From Syncephalis plumigaleata (taxonomy: Eukaryota > Zoopagomycota > Zoopagomycetes > Zoopagales > Piptocephalidaceae): 64,000 nt of DNA. The notes beneath the pieces were generated by a model that saw only the letters and a list, made by a program, of their open reading frames with translations, was not told the origin of the DNA and made no database searches. The translations under genes were made by a program, and so were the position numbers. How positions within the stretch are numbered: the stretch's first letter is position 1; each line of letters starts with the position of its first letter. The stretch covers positions 186,001 through 250,000 of the forward strand of contig JAIXMF010000008.1 in assembly GCA_025201365.1 (NCBI GenBank), written 5' to 3'. Shown here piece after piece: positions 45,259 through 57,429 of the stretch.

Positions 45259-46079
45259 TTAGGTACTTGGTGTTTCCTCGCCTTTATCCGGTGATGGTGA
45301 ATTTCGTCGCTGCTGTCGAGGTGATCGCGATAGTGATCGTGCCGTAGGCGATCGGCCACGAACCGGACTATCTCCTCTGTGTGGCGTACGACTCCGACTA
45401 CGGCTCAGGCTTCGGCCACGACTGTAGCTGCGTGAACGGCTACGGCTGGCTGGCGAGATCGAACGACGGTAACGAGGTGGGCTGCGGCTTCGTCTACCAT
45501 ATGGTGAACGACTACGCGAGCCACGTCGACCGTAACGACCTCGCGGGCCAGATCGCCACTGTGACGATGGCGTATGCTTCGCCCACTATATGAAATACGC
45601 GCTATTACAATACTATTCTTTCTTTCGCTTTTTCTTTCTTTACAACTTACCTGGATATCCAGTGGATACCCCTCGAAACGTCGTCCGTGCATATCGTGAT
45701 AGGCGTCGTCCGCCCAGCTTGACTCCTCAAACTCTACAAATGCAAACCTAAATTATTTAATAAAAATTATTAATAACAACAATTATTCACTTTTATACGA
45801 AATAGATATATATATGTGTGTATATATGTATGTGTGAATGTCTATCGTCAATGTTACTTACGGACGCGAACGTGGTCCCTTTGGCGCCGGAATATCACAG
45901 CGAATTAATCGACCATATCTGTAACCAAAAATAACTTTGTTAGCTATAACTTGTACTCTAGGATAGTGAATTCGCAATAATAAATATAAAGCATAGCATT
46001 ACCGTTCAAATTCATAAGCTAAATCACGAGCCCGTGTATCAGGATGGAATCCCGTAACAAACAGTGTACGACGTGACAT
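45259..46079 (-). CDS. SR-type splicing factor (RRM plus RS domain)
   Basis: Four exons. The first (about 46004-46079) starts MSRRTLFVTGFHPDTRARDLAYEFE, with RNP2 as LFVTGF. The second encodes YGRLIRCDIPAPKGPRSRP, and the third FAFVEFEE (RNP1) with the rest of the RRM. The last (from about 45588 down to 45259) encodes GRYGRRGSRSRSPYGRRSRS and further Arg-Ser dipeptides. One RRM followed by an RS tail is the plan of small SR proteins acting in splice-site choice. Introns are short, with clear GTAAG or GTAATG donors. Confidence 0.85.
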
Positions 46080-46447
46080 AACGTCTAGCGTAAGTTGAGT
46101 ATCTAGTTCAATAAAAGTAATAAAGTCAATAAAAAGAATTCAAAAAGGAAAAGGAGGAAGAGCAGTTTTTTTATTCGAAAAATGAAAAGATACGAATTAA
46201 GAACGCTGACAAGAACCACGGACAAGTTCAAACGAAAGAAGAAAAGGGAATAGTAAACAAGGTTGTTATCAATACGATACCATAGCTAGTTAATTACAGG
46301 CTTTTTCCATCCAATTTGCGCAATTAGTCTTCTGTTTTATGAATAGATAATAATTAACACTTACAAGGACCCCCGTATTCTGTTTCCCAGCCCCCCTCCC
46401 TTTGGGGAAGGACTGGGGTGATAGCGATAACCATCACGGATGAGTTG
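46080..46447. other. Intergenic
   Basis: SR-protein upstream region; no gene seen. Confidence 0.4.
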
Positions 46448-46739
46448 TTATTTGTTGTTTGGTTCCTCTTGGTCTTGTTCTTCATTGCTTGAACGTTTAG
46501 AAGGAACGGTACTTTGTCGGAATTGTGTTGGAACATCGGTTCCACTAGGAAGGCAGTTGGTGATTTGAATGAAATCCAGACGAGCAACCATAACCCCGAT
46601 TCCACAAGCGATACTCGAATCCTTTAACTTGCATGTCCTCTTAATCATTGTTTCGATGTGTGCATCTAATAGAATAATGAGTTAGTATACTGTAATAAAT
46701 ATCAAAGTGTAATGAGGTATACTTACCGTAAGGGATCAT
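46448..46739 (-). CDS. Possible small gene, unknown
   Basis: Not recognised. A candidate tiny first exon (ATG at 46739, MIPY) with a GTAAGTATAC donor joins an exon starting about 46668 and reads DAHIETMIKRTCKLKD through QITNCLPSGTDVP to a Gln/Glu-rich end at 46448, about 77 residues. The support is a good donor, an acceptor and an open frame only. It may be random, or the remnant of a larger gene. Confidence 0.25.
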
Positions 46740-47139
46740 GACAAGTAGTAGGACACTTTCTCATTGATAGTGTGGGAGCTATGGTTGCTCGATTTGCTCA
46801 AGCACAATGTGTACGCGATATACAATAAGGTAGAGTGAGTAGAGTGCAATAAGACAGCGTAAGAGCGTGTAATAAGCACGATTGAACTGGAAGATGGAGA
46901 TATTAGATGCGTCTTTTTATATTTGTGGCATGTTAGTAGCGCTAACTGTATGGATCTATTGTGCAAGAGTGAAGACGTTCATACAGATACATACAGGAAG
47001 GATGAATCTATTGTGACAAACAATATCATTGACAATACAATACAGTAAGATTCGTGCCATCTAATGTCATTGTAGCAAAGTTACAATGGTGCAATGCCGC
47101 TTAGAACACAGCAATCAATACAGGCAAGTGCCGATACTA
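46740..47139. other. Intergenic
   Basis: Nothing recognised. Confidence 0.4.
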
Positions 47140-48060
47140 ATCGACATGTTTGTTATTCGTACCAACTGCATTTCCCTTTTCCTTCCCTTTACCTCTTTAC
47201 TAATGCTGTCTTCTTAGTGCCAACTACATTCCACTTGTCATTAAACAATACACATATTCTTAGTCTTGACTACATTCCACTTGACGTTGACTTCTTTCAC
47301 ATACTGGCTTATTCGTGCCAACTGCATTCTAAGTGTTTCCCTTGTTTCTCTTTCCCTTTACTTCTTTACCAATACTGTCTCCTTCCTGCTAACCTCATTT
47401 TCCTTGTCGTTAAACAGCACGCGTCTTATTCGTGCCAACTGCACTCTAGTTGTTTCTATTGTTTCCCTGCTATTTATTTCTTAAACAACACGCGTCTTCT
47501 TCGTGTCATTCACATTCCACTTACTTCCTCTTTCACTTTAGCATACACATTCCCAATAACAGCTATTCTGCCATACTATTTCTATGTCGTTTATTTATCT
47601 CTTTGTTTTCCTCTTACTCTAACCTATCTATATGCTCACTTGTCATTATTATTACTATACCAATAAGTGTTGTTTATTGTTCGTTCTAGTCCTTTGTTTT
47701 ATATCACTGTCCTGCTTATTTATCAATGTTTAAGCGTTTACTGCTCTCGTTGTAATATGTACCTTTTACTTTTACCACTCTTTTCCGTCATCTGTTTGTA
47801 TGCCACCATTACGTCATGCTTTTATTTGTATTTTATTTGTTTACTGCCATCTCCATACTCTATCTACCTATAAGCATACGCTGCTTCTTCGAATAAACTG
47901 GCATACGTGTTCATGCACCCTTCCTTGCTCATTCCTTGCTCATTCGTGACAAATTAGTCATTCTACTATTCACTGCTTGTTTATTACATTGTTTATCGTG
48001 TATTCTATTTGTTCGCTCGTTACTCTCTATGCAATCAATTGTAAGCATTATCATCATAAC
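47140..48060 (-). repeat. Dispersed repeat A, copy A3 (inverted)
   Basis: Reverse complement relative to A1 and A2, more diverged (roughly 85-90% by eye, with indels). Degenerate units beginning CGTGCCAACTGCATTC / GTGCCAACTACATTCCACTT recur at 47158, 47214, 47262, 47314, 47432 and 47503, so the element is internally repetitive with units of 45-75 bp. It is joined to the PUF60 relic exactly as A1 is. Confidence 0.7.
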
Positions 48061-48109
48061 TTATTCAATAAATACACGATTTAAAATGCTCATCGAATAC
48101 AGCATATGA

Positions 48110-49115
48110 TTATGGAATATGCGAGTATTTGTAATGTGAACCCGATTTATTTAGTATGGTATAGTTGACACTGTAGACTATCATTGAAGCAATTGGTAAA
48201 ATCGAGTATTGCATTCTCGTTGTAAGCACATATGCATACGTGGTCATTCCATTCACTAGTTTGCTAGCCATTAAATTGTTAATAACATTAGCCGAATACG
48301 ACTACAAGACAGTACAGGACTTACAGGTAAGATGATAGCAAAAGACATGTATATAAATCCATTTACTAAACTGCATTAGATTTATGATTTTGAATCCGAT
48401 GAAGTAGTCCCGGTAGCCATAGCATCAATGGATGGATTTGAACTAGGCGGCAATAATCTCCATGTTACTACAGCGATGAAACCTGGTACATTGATCGAAG
48501 GCATGAAGGCATTAAAAGGATTGGCACCACTTCAAGCACTATCTGCTACGATAGTCAGTACTGCTACTACATGTACATACATACATACATGCATACATAG
48601 CAATCTAAGTATACTATACCAATACCTTGACAGGACAATCCATGACAATACCACCGGTGGAACCATTGAATAGCGCATTGGGTGAAGAATACATCAGCAT
48701 TATAGGAAGTCAACGTTACGCGGTAATGCAGAAACTCGCACAGAGTGAAGAGGTAGGCAACGCGTATGTACTGGTATATCGAGTAACATTGGTGGTGTAG
48801 GCAGCTCGTGTTGTACATGATCGTGCACAAAAGAACGACAACACGACAACTACTGTGGTGCGTATCGCTAATGCAGTCACTGCCGGTGAAGCGGACAATA
48901 CACTAAACGAAGAGCTCGAGGAGGAGTGTTGGCGCTTTGATATCGTAACTCGTATTCATATTGAAGTAGACGACGATACCGCTGGTGCCGCCTATATATT
49001 CGTGCAGCTTGATGACGTGTCTGATGCACAACAAGCGATGAAGATGCTCCATGGCCGCTGGTTCAGTGGACGACAGTTGGCGGCCGACTTTTACAACCAG
49101 GATGCGTTTATTTGA
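48110..49115 (+). pseudogene. PUF60-like splicing-factor relic: damaged RRM2, intact UHM end
   Basis: PUF60 (half pint/FIR) helps U2 snRNP choose 3' splice sites. Present are RRM2 pieces (IEAIGKIEYCIL near 48190; NTTTRQYRTY near 48295-48330; then ASMDGFELGGNNLHV at 48420-48470), the linker EEYISIIGSQRYAVMQKL (about 48684-48740), and a complete C-terminal U2AF-homology motif domain (from about 48802; LHGRWFSGRQLAADFYNQDAF) ending at a TGA (49113-49115). The 5' half of the gene (RRM1 and the start) is missing, replaced by repeat A3. One base is lost at the RNP1 position (about 48383) compared with the copy at 22750-23160. The open 3' end could still be expressed, but a full PUF60 cannot come from here. 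Confidence 0.7.
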
Positions 49116-50071
49116 GGTAATCATCGATTAACTATGTAGACATCAAGGAATAATAAAAGTGAATATTTCAACTTGGTACACTTATACGACATATGTTGCT
49201 ATAATGTGTAGTCGAGCAAGTAGGCCGTAGAATGATGCATCATTAAACATTGCCTACAATGGAGTGTCAATTACAATGTGGTATACCTTTACAGCTGGTG
49301 ATACACTACTGGTATATGATATGCTAGATGTCGTAGTAGCTGATCGATATGTACTAACCTATTGAATGATGATGGATTTGATGATAAACTAATGTCTAAT
49401 AAAAAGTATTAGTAGTGTAATATGAGTGCATTGTACTTACTTGAATCGTTTGCTTTTTAGATATGACCAAATGTAAACACGCTTAGACAAGTGTATACAG
49501 GAGATTATGAATATTTATTGACAGAAAAAGCAAAACAAACATATTTGATACAGTTGGCCATACATGGCACATATTGAATGGAAATAGAGAATACTTGGAT
49601 ACTGTCAATGATATTGCAAAAGAAATGCTACTTGTTCGAGCGCCTTTCCCTATGTCGCTAATCAAAGTGCATCATTAAAACAAGCAATTTTTATTTATTA
49701 TTATGCCGAAAGGAATACAAACTAATGACATACGTATGCAATATTGACAAGATGAACGACAGTCGTACCTACGCGACAATACTATGATGGCGTCAATCTT
49801 AGAACTAGTAATATATCTGTCTTCCGAAATCATATTATACTATTTGATGAGATGACAATCAGTCAGCAAGCTAGGAAAGGCAGCCAAGCCGTTGAATTCT
49901 GCTTAATACATGGACTATTCGTTGATCAATAGGAATAAAGCTTTCCTTTTGCTATTCTATTCTTACATTGTTGAACATGCATACATTAGAATGATAATGT
50001 CAAACGTATGCCATTTGATTTACATGTAGTAAACGTGTATATGTGTGAGAGAGAATGATACTTGAACAATG
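49116..50071. other. Intergenic
   Basis: AT-rich; no gene seen. Confidence 0.45.
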
Positions 50072-50285
50072 ATCATATGAATTGGATGAATGTCATATCG
50101 TATTATAGATACCATCGAGTATGTTCATGTTCCATTGACACGTCCGTATGATTGTGGGATCATTCGATGATATGTCGTGATGCATTGCAACCAGTATCGA
50201 TCACGTCAATTGACAATGGAATAAGCAAGGATAGATGACATACAAATGAACATGTCATGTAGATGTCATGATAATAAATGACATT
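50072..50285 (-). repeat. Repeat B, copy B2 (inverted)
   Basis: Reverse-complement partner of 24203-24430, about 85-90% identical by eye. Shares the internal near-palindrome around CATGACATCTACATGACATG. Confidence 0.65.
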
Positions 50286-51226
50286 TGTATGAATGTGACA
50301 ATCAAGTCAGAATAATAATTACATGCACGCTCTATTATTGAAAGCTATCGTGTAGTATATCTACAAGTCCCTTCCGTCTATTCATCCATGGTCCTATTAC
50401 ATAACTATCAACTAATGGCTGGTTCATTTATTGAATAAATATGTAATGCTATAGGGCATTCTTCTACTCTATTCATCGTCCGATTCTTTCTTCTACTCCA
50501 GCTATGCTTATTACTTATCGTGTACCATGAATGAGCATTGTATATCGAGTGAGGTCATCGAATACTGATTACATGAGTGCTACTTCATCACATATGTCAG
50601 TATCCTTAGAACTATGCTTCCTACATATTGTTATTACACTTGGATTACAACCTGTCATAACTATGTCTAGTGTTGCTGTAATGCTAGGAACAAAGACAGC
50701 GTCTACGTTTCTATACTTTAATGCTTACACGATACAACAGCATGGAAGGGAGTGATGACAACAGCGAGCAATGGGAGTGGTGGCAACACGATTCGATACA
50801 CATACAAGTGATTACGGAGGACGTAGTCAAATGTGAAAGAGGGAAGAGAGAGAAAAAGAGAGAGGTAATTGCAACGGATACGTATTCTTCAATAGCACAT
50901 CATGACACCATTAACAATTGGATCTAGACGTTCTTCTGCACATCGCATACATCTACCACATTGGTGTACACTAGTGTTTGAATGATTGTGTAGACACAAG
51001 TAATCAGCATTATTGATAGCAGTTTATTCATTATGCACAAGTACATGTATACACTAGTATCAACATCAATCCTTAATTATCATTGTACTGACTGATGATA
51101 TACGAGAATTGTTTAATGTCCACATTTTATTGCCTAATGAAAATTGTTATCTCACTCAAAATCAATTTATTTTTTATTAATTTGCTCCATACAAATTATG
51201 CAACTTTAGCCACGCTTGTCTTCTCC
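50286..51226. other. Intergenic, upstream of uS7m
   Basis: No supported gene. Confidence 0.45.
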
Positions 51227-52145
51227 ATGCTTCGTGTTTCCACTCTATTGCGATCAAGCCTTTTACGCGGCAGTATACGTCCTGCCGTGGGCACTCACTG
51301 TTTGTCTGCTGTTCGACAGCTAGCCACAAGTAAGTAGAACGTGTAGTTACGTGATTGACGCGTCAACTATATATTTACATGTTTATTTACTTGGAATCCC
51401 ACTTTATGTAGACACGAATGGATCTGCCAATGACGATCTGCTTAATGTTATAGAGGATATCACCAATCAAACTAGCAATAGCACTACTAGTACTACCTCG
51501 TCATATGCTTTTGGCGGCAGTACGGGTGCCGGTGACGATGAAGCTATTCAACAGGTGGTTCGTAATTCAATTGAAGCATTTGCTTTACGGGAAGAACCAT
51601 CATTAAACGAGCTTACCGCATCAGATGAAGCCTTGCTAGACGCGACGACATCAACGGATGAGGAGACGATGACATCACGGGTCACGGAAGCAATGCGTAC
51701 ATCAATGCGTGATGATCCATTATTATCGCAACTCGTCAACACCATTATGAAGGATGGCAAAAAGGCACGCGCGCAAGGTTTCGTCGCGAAAGCATTGCTC
51801 GAAGTACGCTCCCGTACGCATAGTGATCCCTACGCTCTACTGGTCAGTGCGATCGAGCGATGCTCTCCGTTACTTCGTCTCGCTAGTACGCGTAAGGGTT
51901 CAAAGAATGTACCGGTACCGTTCCCGTTGAATGAACGGCAACGTCGTCGTTACGCGATCACTTGGATATTGAAGGCGGCCGAGAAACGATCCGAACGTCA
52001 ATTCCCTATGCGTTTAGCGAGTGAACTTATCGCCGTGTCCCAAGGACAAAGCTCGGCCATCGATCATCGTCAGCGTGTACACAAGGAAGCATTGGCGGCT
52101 CGTGCCAATGTACAAGCGGGAACACAGCATCGTTCTTCATTCTAA
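51227..52145 (+). CDS. Mitochondrial small-subunit ribosomal protein uS7m
   Basis: Exons 51227-51329 and 51412-52145, 278 residues. An Arg/Ser-rich N-terminus without acids (MLRVSTLLRSSLLRGSIR) is a mitochondrial targeting sequence. An acidic Ser/Thr-rich spacer of about 90 residues follows, which is long for this family. The uS7 fold then runs from DPLLSQLVNTIMKDGKKARA through ALLVSAIERCSPLLRL, VPFPLNERQRRRYAITWIL and RLASELIAVSQGQSSAIDHR. It would bind 12S-type rRNA in the head of the mitoribosomal small subunit. It converges with the remodeller gene, the stops being 230 bp apart. Confidence 0.88.
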
Positions 52146-52375
52146 TCATCATCATCACACACGCCTGTCTACACATAGTAGCTTTCTTTCATCGTATCAT
52201 TTCTTTATGTTTCTCCATCATAACCATCATCATAATCATCATCATCATCTAATAAACATGATTACTACTATTATTACTCTCCTTTACATTAAATGATACG
52301 AATGTATTCATATGTATATATACTATGCTAAGAACAAAGAAAAACACAAATATACGAATATGTTTATTTAGAATA

Positions 52376-55300
52376 TTAAGCAACATCACCATTAGGTGTG
52401 AGTAGACGAGCGTGTGCTGTCTTCATTTCCGGAACAATAATAAGACGGGATGAATGGGATGCTTCGTTTGCTGTCACTTCAAGGGTAGCAACTCGTTTCT
52501 CGCGTTGATGCTGCAGTGTCGACGTTCTTAATGTGGCCTCCAATCGATTATCGCAAAGTGGACACGCGTAGGACTGATTCTCCTGTTCGAGTTCCTCGAG
52601 CCGCTCCTCCGATAATTGATTATCGCATCGCATGTGAATCCATCGTTCGCAAATGTCGCAACATGCCATGTTACCTGTATCCTCTTCAAGTTCCATTTGT
52701 TCCTCTAGCGTGAGTGCATCATTCTCATCCTTATAGGTGATCAGACAGCATGGACAATAACGATCGGCCATGTAGTCATCGTAGCATGAATGACAATAGG
52801 TGGCCACGTAACGTGGATGTAACTGATTCGGTGTGGATGTATCAGGCGGTAATATTACATCGCGTAATTCATCCAACGTGTACAACGGCCGTTCGGGATG
52901 TTTAGTGTGGCATGTGTGGCAACGAGTACATGCGGGACAATGCCAATCGTTACCTATTAATTAATTTATACATAAATGCATGTATGCATGTATAAATTAG
53001 CTACTCTATCGTATATATCATGATATTATGGCTATTATTTACCTTTCTTCTTCTTCTTGCCTTGATTTGTATTTGCACAACAGCTATTATGCCATGCTCT
53101 ATCGCAACCCGCGCACAACTGCCATGAATGCTTGCTCTGCTTGTCTCGCTCTTTATCGTTCACTTCTTTGTCGCATACCGTGCATCGTTTGCAATTGCGA
53201 CATCGCCACGGGTACTCGGATGCTTGCATTACCACGCGTGGTGTAGTGAGATTGGCACATAATGTATGATACTTTCGTTTACATTCAGTGCACGTGACAA
53301 ATGCTTTCCTCGATGCTGGAAGCATGTCCTCCGACTTTCCCCCCAACAATGTACTAGGTGCTGTTGTTTTCAAGCAATGGAAACATACTAGAATCTGCTT
53401 AATCGATGGTACTGGTGTGCCACCCGTACTACCCTGCGATTTTGTACGTTGTGTGCTGGGTGTAGATGCTGCAGACGATTCACTATAGCCATTTGTCGTA
53501 TTGCCAGCACTAGTACTACCACTAATGGGTTTCAATCGAAGGGTGACTTTACCCGATTTAATGGTACTAGACGTGCCACTACTAGCCACGCTACTTGCAT
53601 CCGATGAAACACTACCGGATCGTTCGAGTCGATTTCGCTTCTGAGGATATTCACTACGTGATGTCTCCACGCTATCTGCACCGAATGGTAAACGTGGATA
53701 TATTTTACGTTTTTGTCGTTCACGAGTCATCGAATCATTCGGCTCCTCCTCAGGTAATTGTGATGAGATACTCGCGGCTATTCCCGTATGCGATTGCTTG
53801 TTATCCTGCATTGGTGTATGTACAATGGTACGATTATCCGATGGTTCCTAATCATTATATTATTCATCTATATCGCATATTACTAACCATAATACTTACA
53901 TGTTTATAAGAAATAGATGGTTTTCGTTTACTAGTCGATGTCTTGATTGACGATGTTTCCTTATGAGAATCGGATATTGCGATATCATCGTGTCCATTAA
54001 CCACGTCCACTTCTTCATCAATCATCATACGTGTTTCCTTGACATCAACATTACCCGCTAGTTCTGTACGCGATGATAATTCGTGATTCGTCGTTGATGT
54101 CGTGTCTTTTTGTAATTGATCCGTGGTAGATGCTTCCATACGTGCCATTAATTGTCGATTAGATACAGGTGCTACGGATGTAGCATTCTAATTAATACAC
54201 AAATAATACAGTGTCATCATCATTGTTGTTAGTATGAATATTGCAAGAATCATGATTGTAATATACTTACGCCATGTCGTAATTTCAATGTGATTGCATT
54301 AGGTCGTTGTCCGACATCTTCCTCGTTGGTCATCGGTGTCACACCCGTACCATTCGTAAGCAAACCAGGTGTAATTTTACCTTTCTCTTCAAGTAGAAAC
54401 TTTGTTCTTTCTCCCGCTGAAAATGGACGAATCGGCGTTTGACCATAGGCCGATTGTGGTGAGGTCAATGCTCGGTAGGATTCATGGCCGGACACAGTAT
54501 TTAATGGATTGGATGTACGATGAGCTGATTGCGTATCAATACGAGGTGGTCTACCGCGAGGTCTACCTCTGCCACGACCACGTTTCGGTGTCAAGTAAGC
54601 GGGTAAATTGGCGGTATGATGTGTGCCACCCGTTGATCCAGATGCCGTGTTAGACAATGCTGATGATGCCGACGAGGATAATGGTAGACCATTCGCTCCC
54701 GAGCGTAATTCATCGGGTAAGGACGCGATGGTAAATGTAGGTTCTGGCAATGCAAGGGGTGGAGCAGGTTTAGGCGATGGCTGATTGAACCTTGTTCGAT
54801 GTCTACACCAAAGAAGAAGAGGAAGAAAGAAGAGGAAAAATTAGTACAATATGCTTGATAATTAGTAGTCAACACGATTAGTCACGTACACTGGTAGTAA
54901 ATTTTGATATTGTCCATCTAATAAAGCAATGGGAAAGTACGAATTATCTTTCTCATCTATTGCTGACGTATCGAACGGAGTCAATCCATAGGAATTCATT
55001 CTTGTTACGAGATTTGCATAACTATAATCATCGTGCTGATGCTGACTTGTCGCTGATATTGATGTATCTATCGTATCTGTATCCATAGATGAGAATGCCA
55101 CTCTCTCCTCTACTGCTGCATCATTGATTAGTCCCGTCTCTTTTCCACTTGTCATTCCCGTAGATATGGGAAGTATAGACTCGAGTCGACACTGAGTTGG
55201 CTGGGTAATCGTTGGTATAAATTGAATTTGCGTATGCGGATCAGACCACGATGCGAATTGAGCTCGTCGTTGCGCAAATTTCGCATTAAGTTCGCGTACA

Positions 55301-56164
55301 CGTTGAGCAGCGTGGTAGAGTCGTTCCTTCGCTGGAATATCCTTTTCACGTAAGCGTGGTGGTTTCAACGCAAGACGTGGCACCACCGTGGACGGGTCCC
55401 ATTGTGGTGCATTACGCGCTGCTCGTAGGGCGGCCAATTCAGCCGGTGTGGGTGGTGGCATTCTAGCCTCAAAGTAGTCATCCTTCCAGGGTCGACCATT
55501 CTTAATGACGAGATGACCGAACTTTTTAAACACACTACGTGCACTAACGAGTAGGATGTTACGTCGTCGTAAAGTACTCGGTAAGTAGCCGTGATCATTC
55601 ATGAATTCCCTATCCTGATCATCGGCATCGACTCGTTTCAAATCGGGATTACGTACGAAAAACACGTAACTATCGCGATAATGTAGTAATGCGGATGGCT
55701 CCTTCGCCAACATGTACAATCGACGCGGATGTCTTGTTTTCACGGGAAATGTCAGCACTGCATATTCACGACCTGTAATACAAGTTTAGTATTTGTTCAT
55801 GAACAATACTCCCAATTAACTCATACGTACCGCCTTGTAGAACACCGTCTAGATCCACCTTCTGTTCCCCGAGTGGATCATGCTCACCGTCTGAATTAGG
55901 ATCGTTTAACGACGTACTCTCTAGTGTAGCGTCATTTACCGCGTTTGTGTCCTCGTTACTTTGATGTCGTTGCGTTAAACGGGAGAACTTCTTGTTAGGC
56001 GTGTCAACATCCATCGTATCTCCATCATGGTCGTTATTCAAAGTATTGCTAGTGGCGGTATAGCCAGGGTCACTCTCCTTTGGTGTCATTGCTATAGTTG
56101 AATGCGGTGATTCTATCGGTGTCTCTACGTCATCGTCGTCAACGATCAATCGCGTATCCTCCAT
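52376..56164 (-). CDS. Chromatin-remodeller subunit: Rsc7/SAY domain, AT-hook, tandem PHD fingers (PHF10/SAYP-like)
   Basis: About seven exons. Exon 1 (about 55838-56164) is acidic and ends KVDLDGVLQG; it joins in frame to GREYAVLTFPVKTRHPRRLYMLA, the Rsc7/Npl6 (SAY) domain, which continues with YRDSYVFFVRNPDL, NILLVSARSVFKKFGHLVI and NGRPWKDDYFEA. A later exon (about 54277-54802) has an AT-hook group (GRGRGRPRGRPPR) for minor-groove binding. The last exons hold Cys/His-rich tandem PHD fingers (CFHCLKT...CTECKRKYHTLC...WRCRNCKRCTVC...CAGCDRAWHNSCC, then CPACTRCHTC) and a final RING/PHD-like block (CCDICERWIHMRC...YACPLC). In animals PHF10/BAF45A and SAYP join the same parts in PBAF; in yeast Rsc7 stands alone. 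Confidence 0.82.
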
Positions 56165-57429
56165 AATGATTGATAGGCGATAATCTAGAGAGTATAGCAG
56201 TAGGAATCATACAGTAGAACAAGGACATAATAATAATAATACAGTATAGTAGTTAGCTTCATAGATCCTAGTAGTTCCCGTTCAGTTACTAGCAATACTC
56301 GTTCTCATAGTCAAGTTATGGTCAGTGTATCGATGGTAACTAAGTAGATAGTTGCCAATTTGCTACTTTGCTAAGAGCATTTAGGTACACCGAGTGTGTC
56401 GCGAATGACGTGTATTCATCGCGATCATAACTATTACGACGACGACTACTACTACGACTATTACAATAATAGTAAGAGTAGAGTTAAAAGTAGACCCGTC
56501 GTCTTACTTGCCATAAATACAAACGCTTACTGTTATTGTTATTATTGTTATTGTTATTAGGATATTGCTATCTTTCTTTCTTTCTATCTATCTATCTATC
56601 TCTAGCTATCTTTCCTTCTTTCTATCTTTCTACTTGTGTTTATCACCACCACCATTACTCATTGTTGCCACTATTCCCTCGTAGAAATAGTGCTAGACCA
56701 GTGTCTCCACTCTATGAAATAAATATACCACAATAAACGCTTACCTGATACTGCGTCGAATACTATAGACCGGCAATAATCGACAGATAATCTGCCCTAA
56801 TGACAACAATCAAGAGAAAATAACACTCCACTGTCTGAAGGGGGCAAGTGTGTGTCTGTGTGTGTGTGTCTGTGTGGATGGCATTCTGTGGATAGTTTAT
56901 TGTCGTACTTTCTCTCCTCTATAAATGTGCATGATCAGTCATACTTTTTTTCCGCTTTTTACCAAATCTAGCCTTACCTTTCTTTTACTAATAGTGCATA
57001 ATCCTATGCTCTATTATCGTTCTAGATTGTAGATTATATCTTTGTTATTTGTATGTATAATGGTTAATGATATGGTTTATGTGTTTATATGTTATTGGTC
57101 CCATTGAGAATGTAGTAAACCATTGCAAATAATGTAAATAAATAATAGGATTTCTCATTAATCACGTGATTAAATATTTTTTCTTTTCTTTTATATTTTT
57201 ATGAGTGTGAAACATGCTTCCTCTTTTTTTTAATGAGCGCTCGCTTCTTACTACTTGATTCTGCTTCATTGTTGTCGAATAAGGTCTACTATCGTGTAGT
57301 ATTTAGTGTAAATCACGTATAAATACACCTTACTAAACGATATAAAAGCGGTAATAGTGAATAATACTTTATAAACAAAAAGCTAGTTTGTAGTTGAATT
57401 GTTACTTGTTACGAACGCGCTTCCTCGTA
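56165..57429. other. Divergent promoter region
   Basis: 1.26 kb between the remodeller gene (-) and RPA2 (+). Contains TCTA/CTTT tracts at 56573-56630 and a TG tract at 56850-56875. No gene is seen. Confidence 0.5.

Noticed and set aside
46448-46739. Confident naming of the small gene here
   Set aside because: Only an open frame and splice-like words support it; kept as a low-confidence entry.
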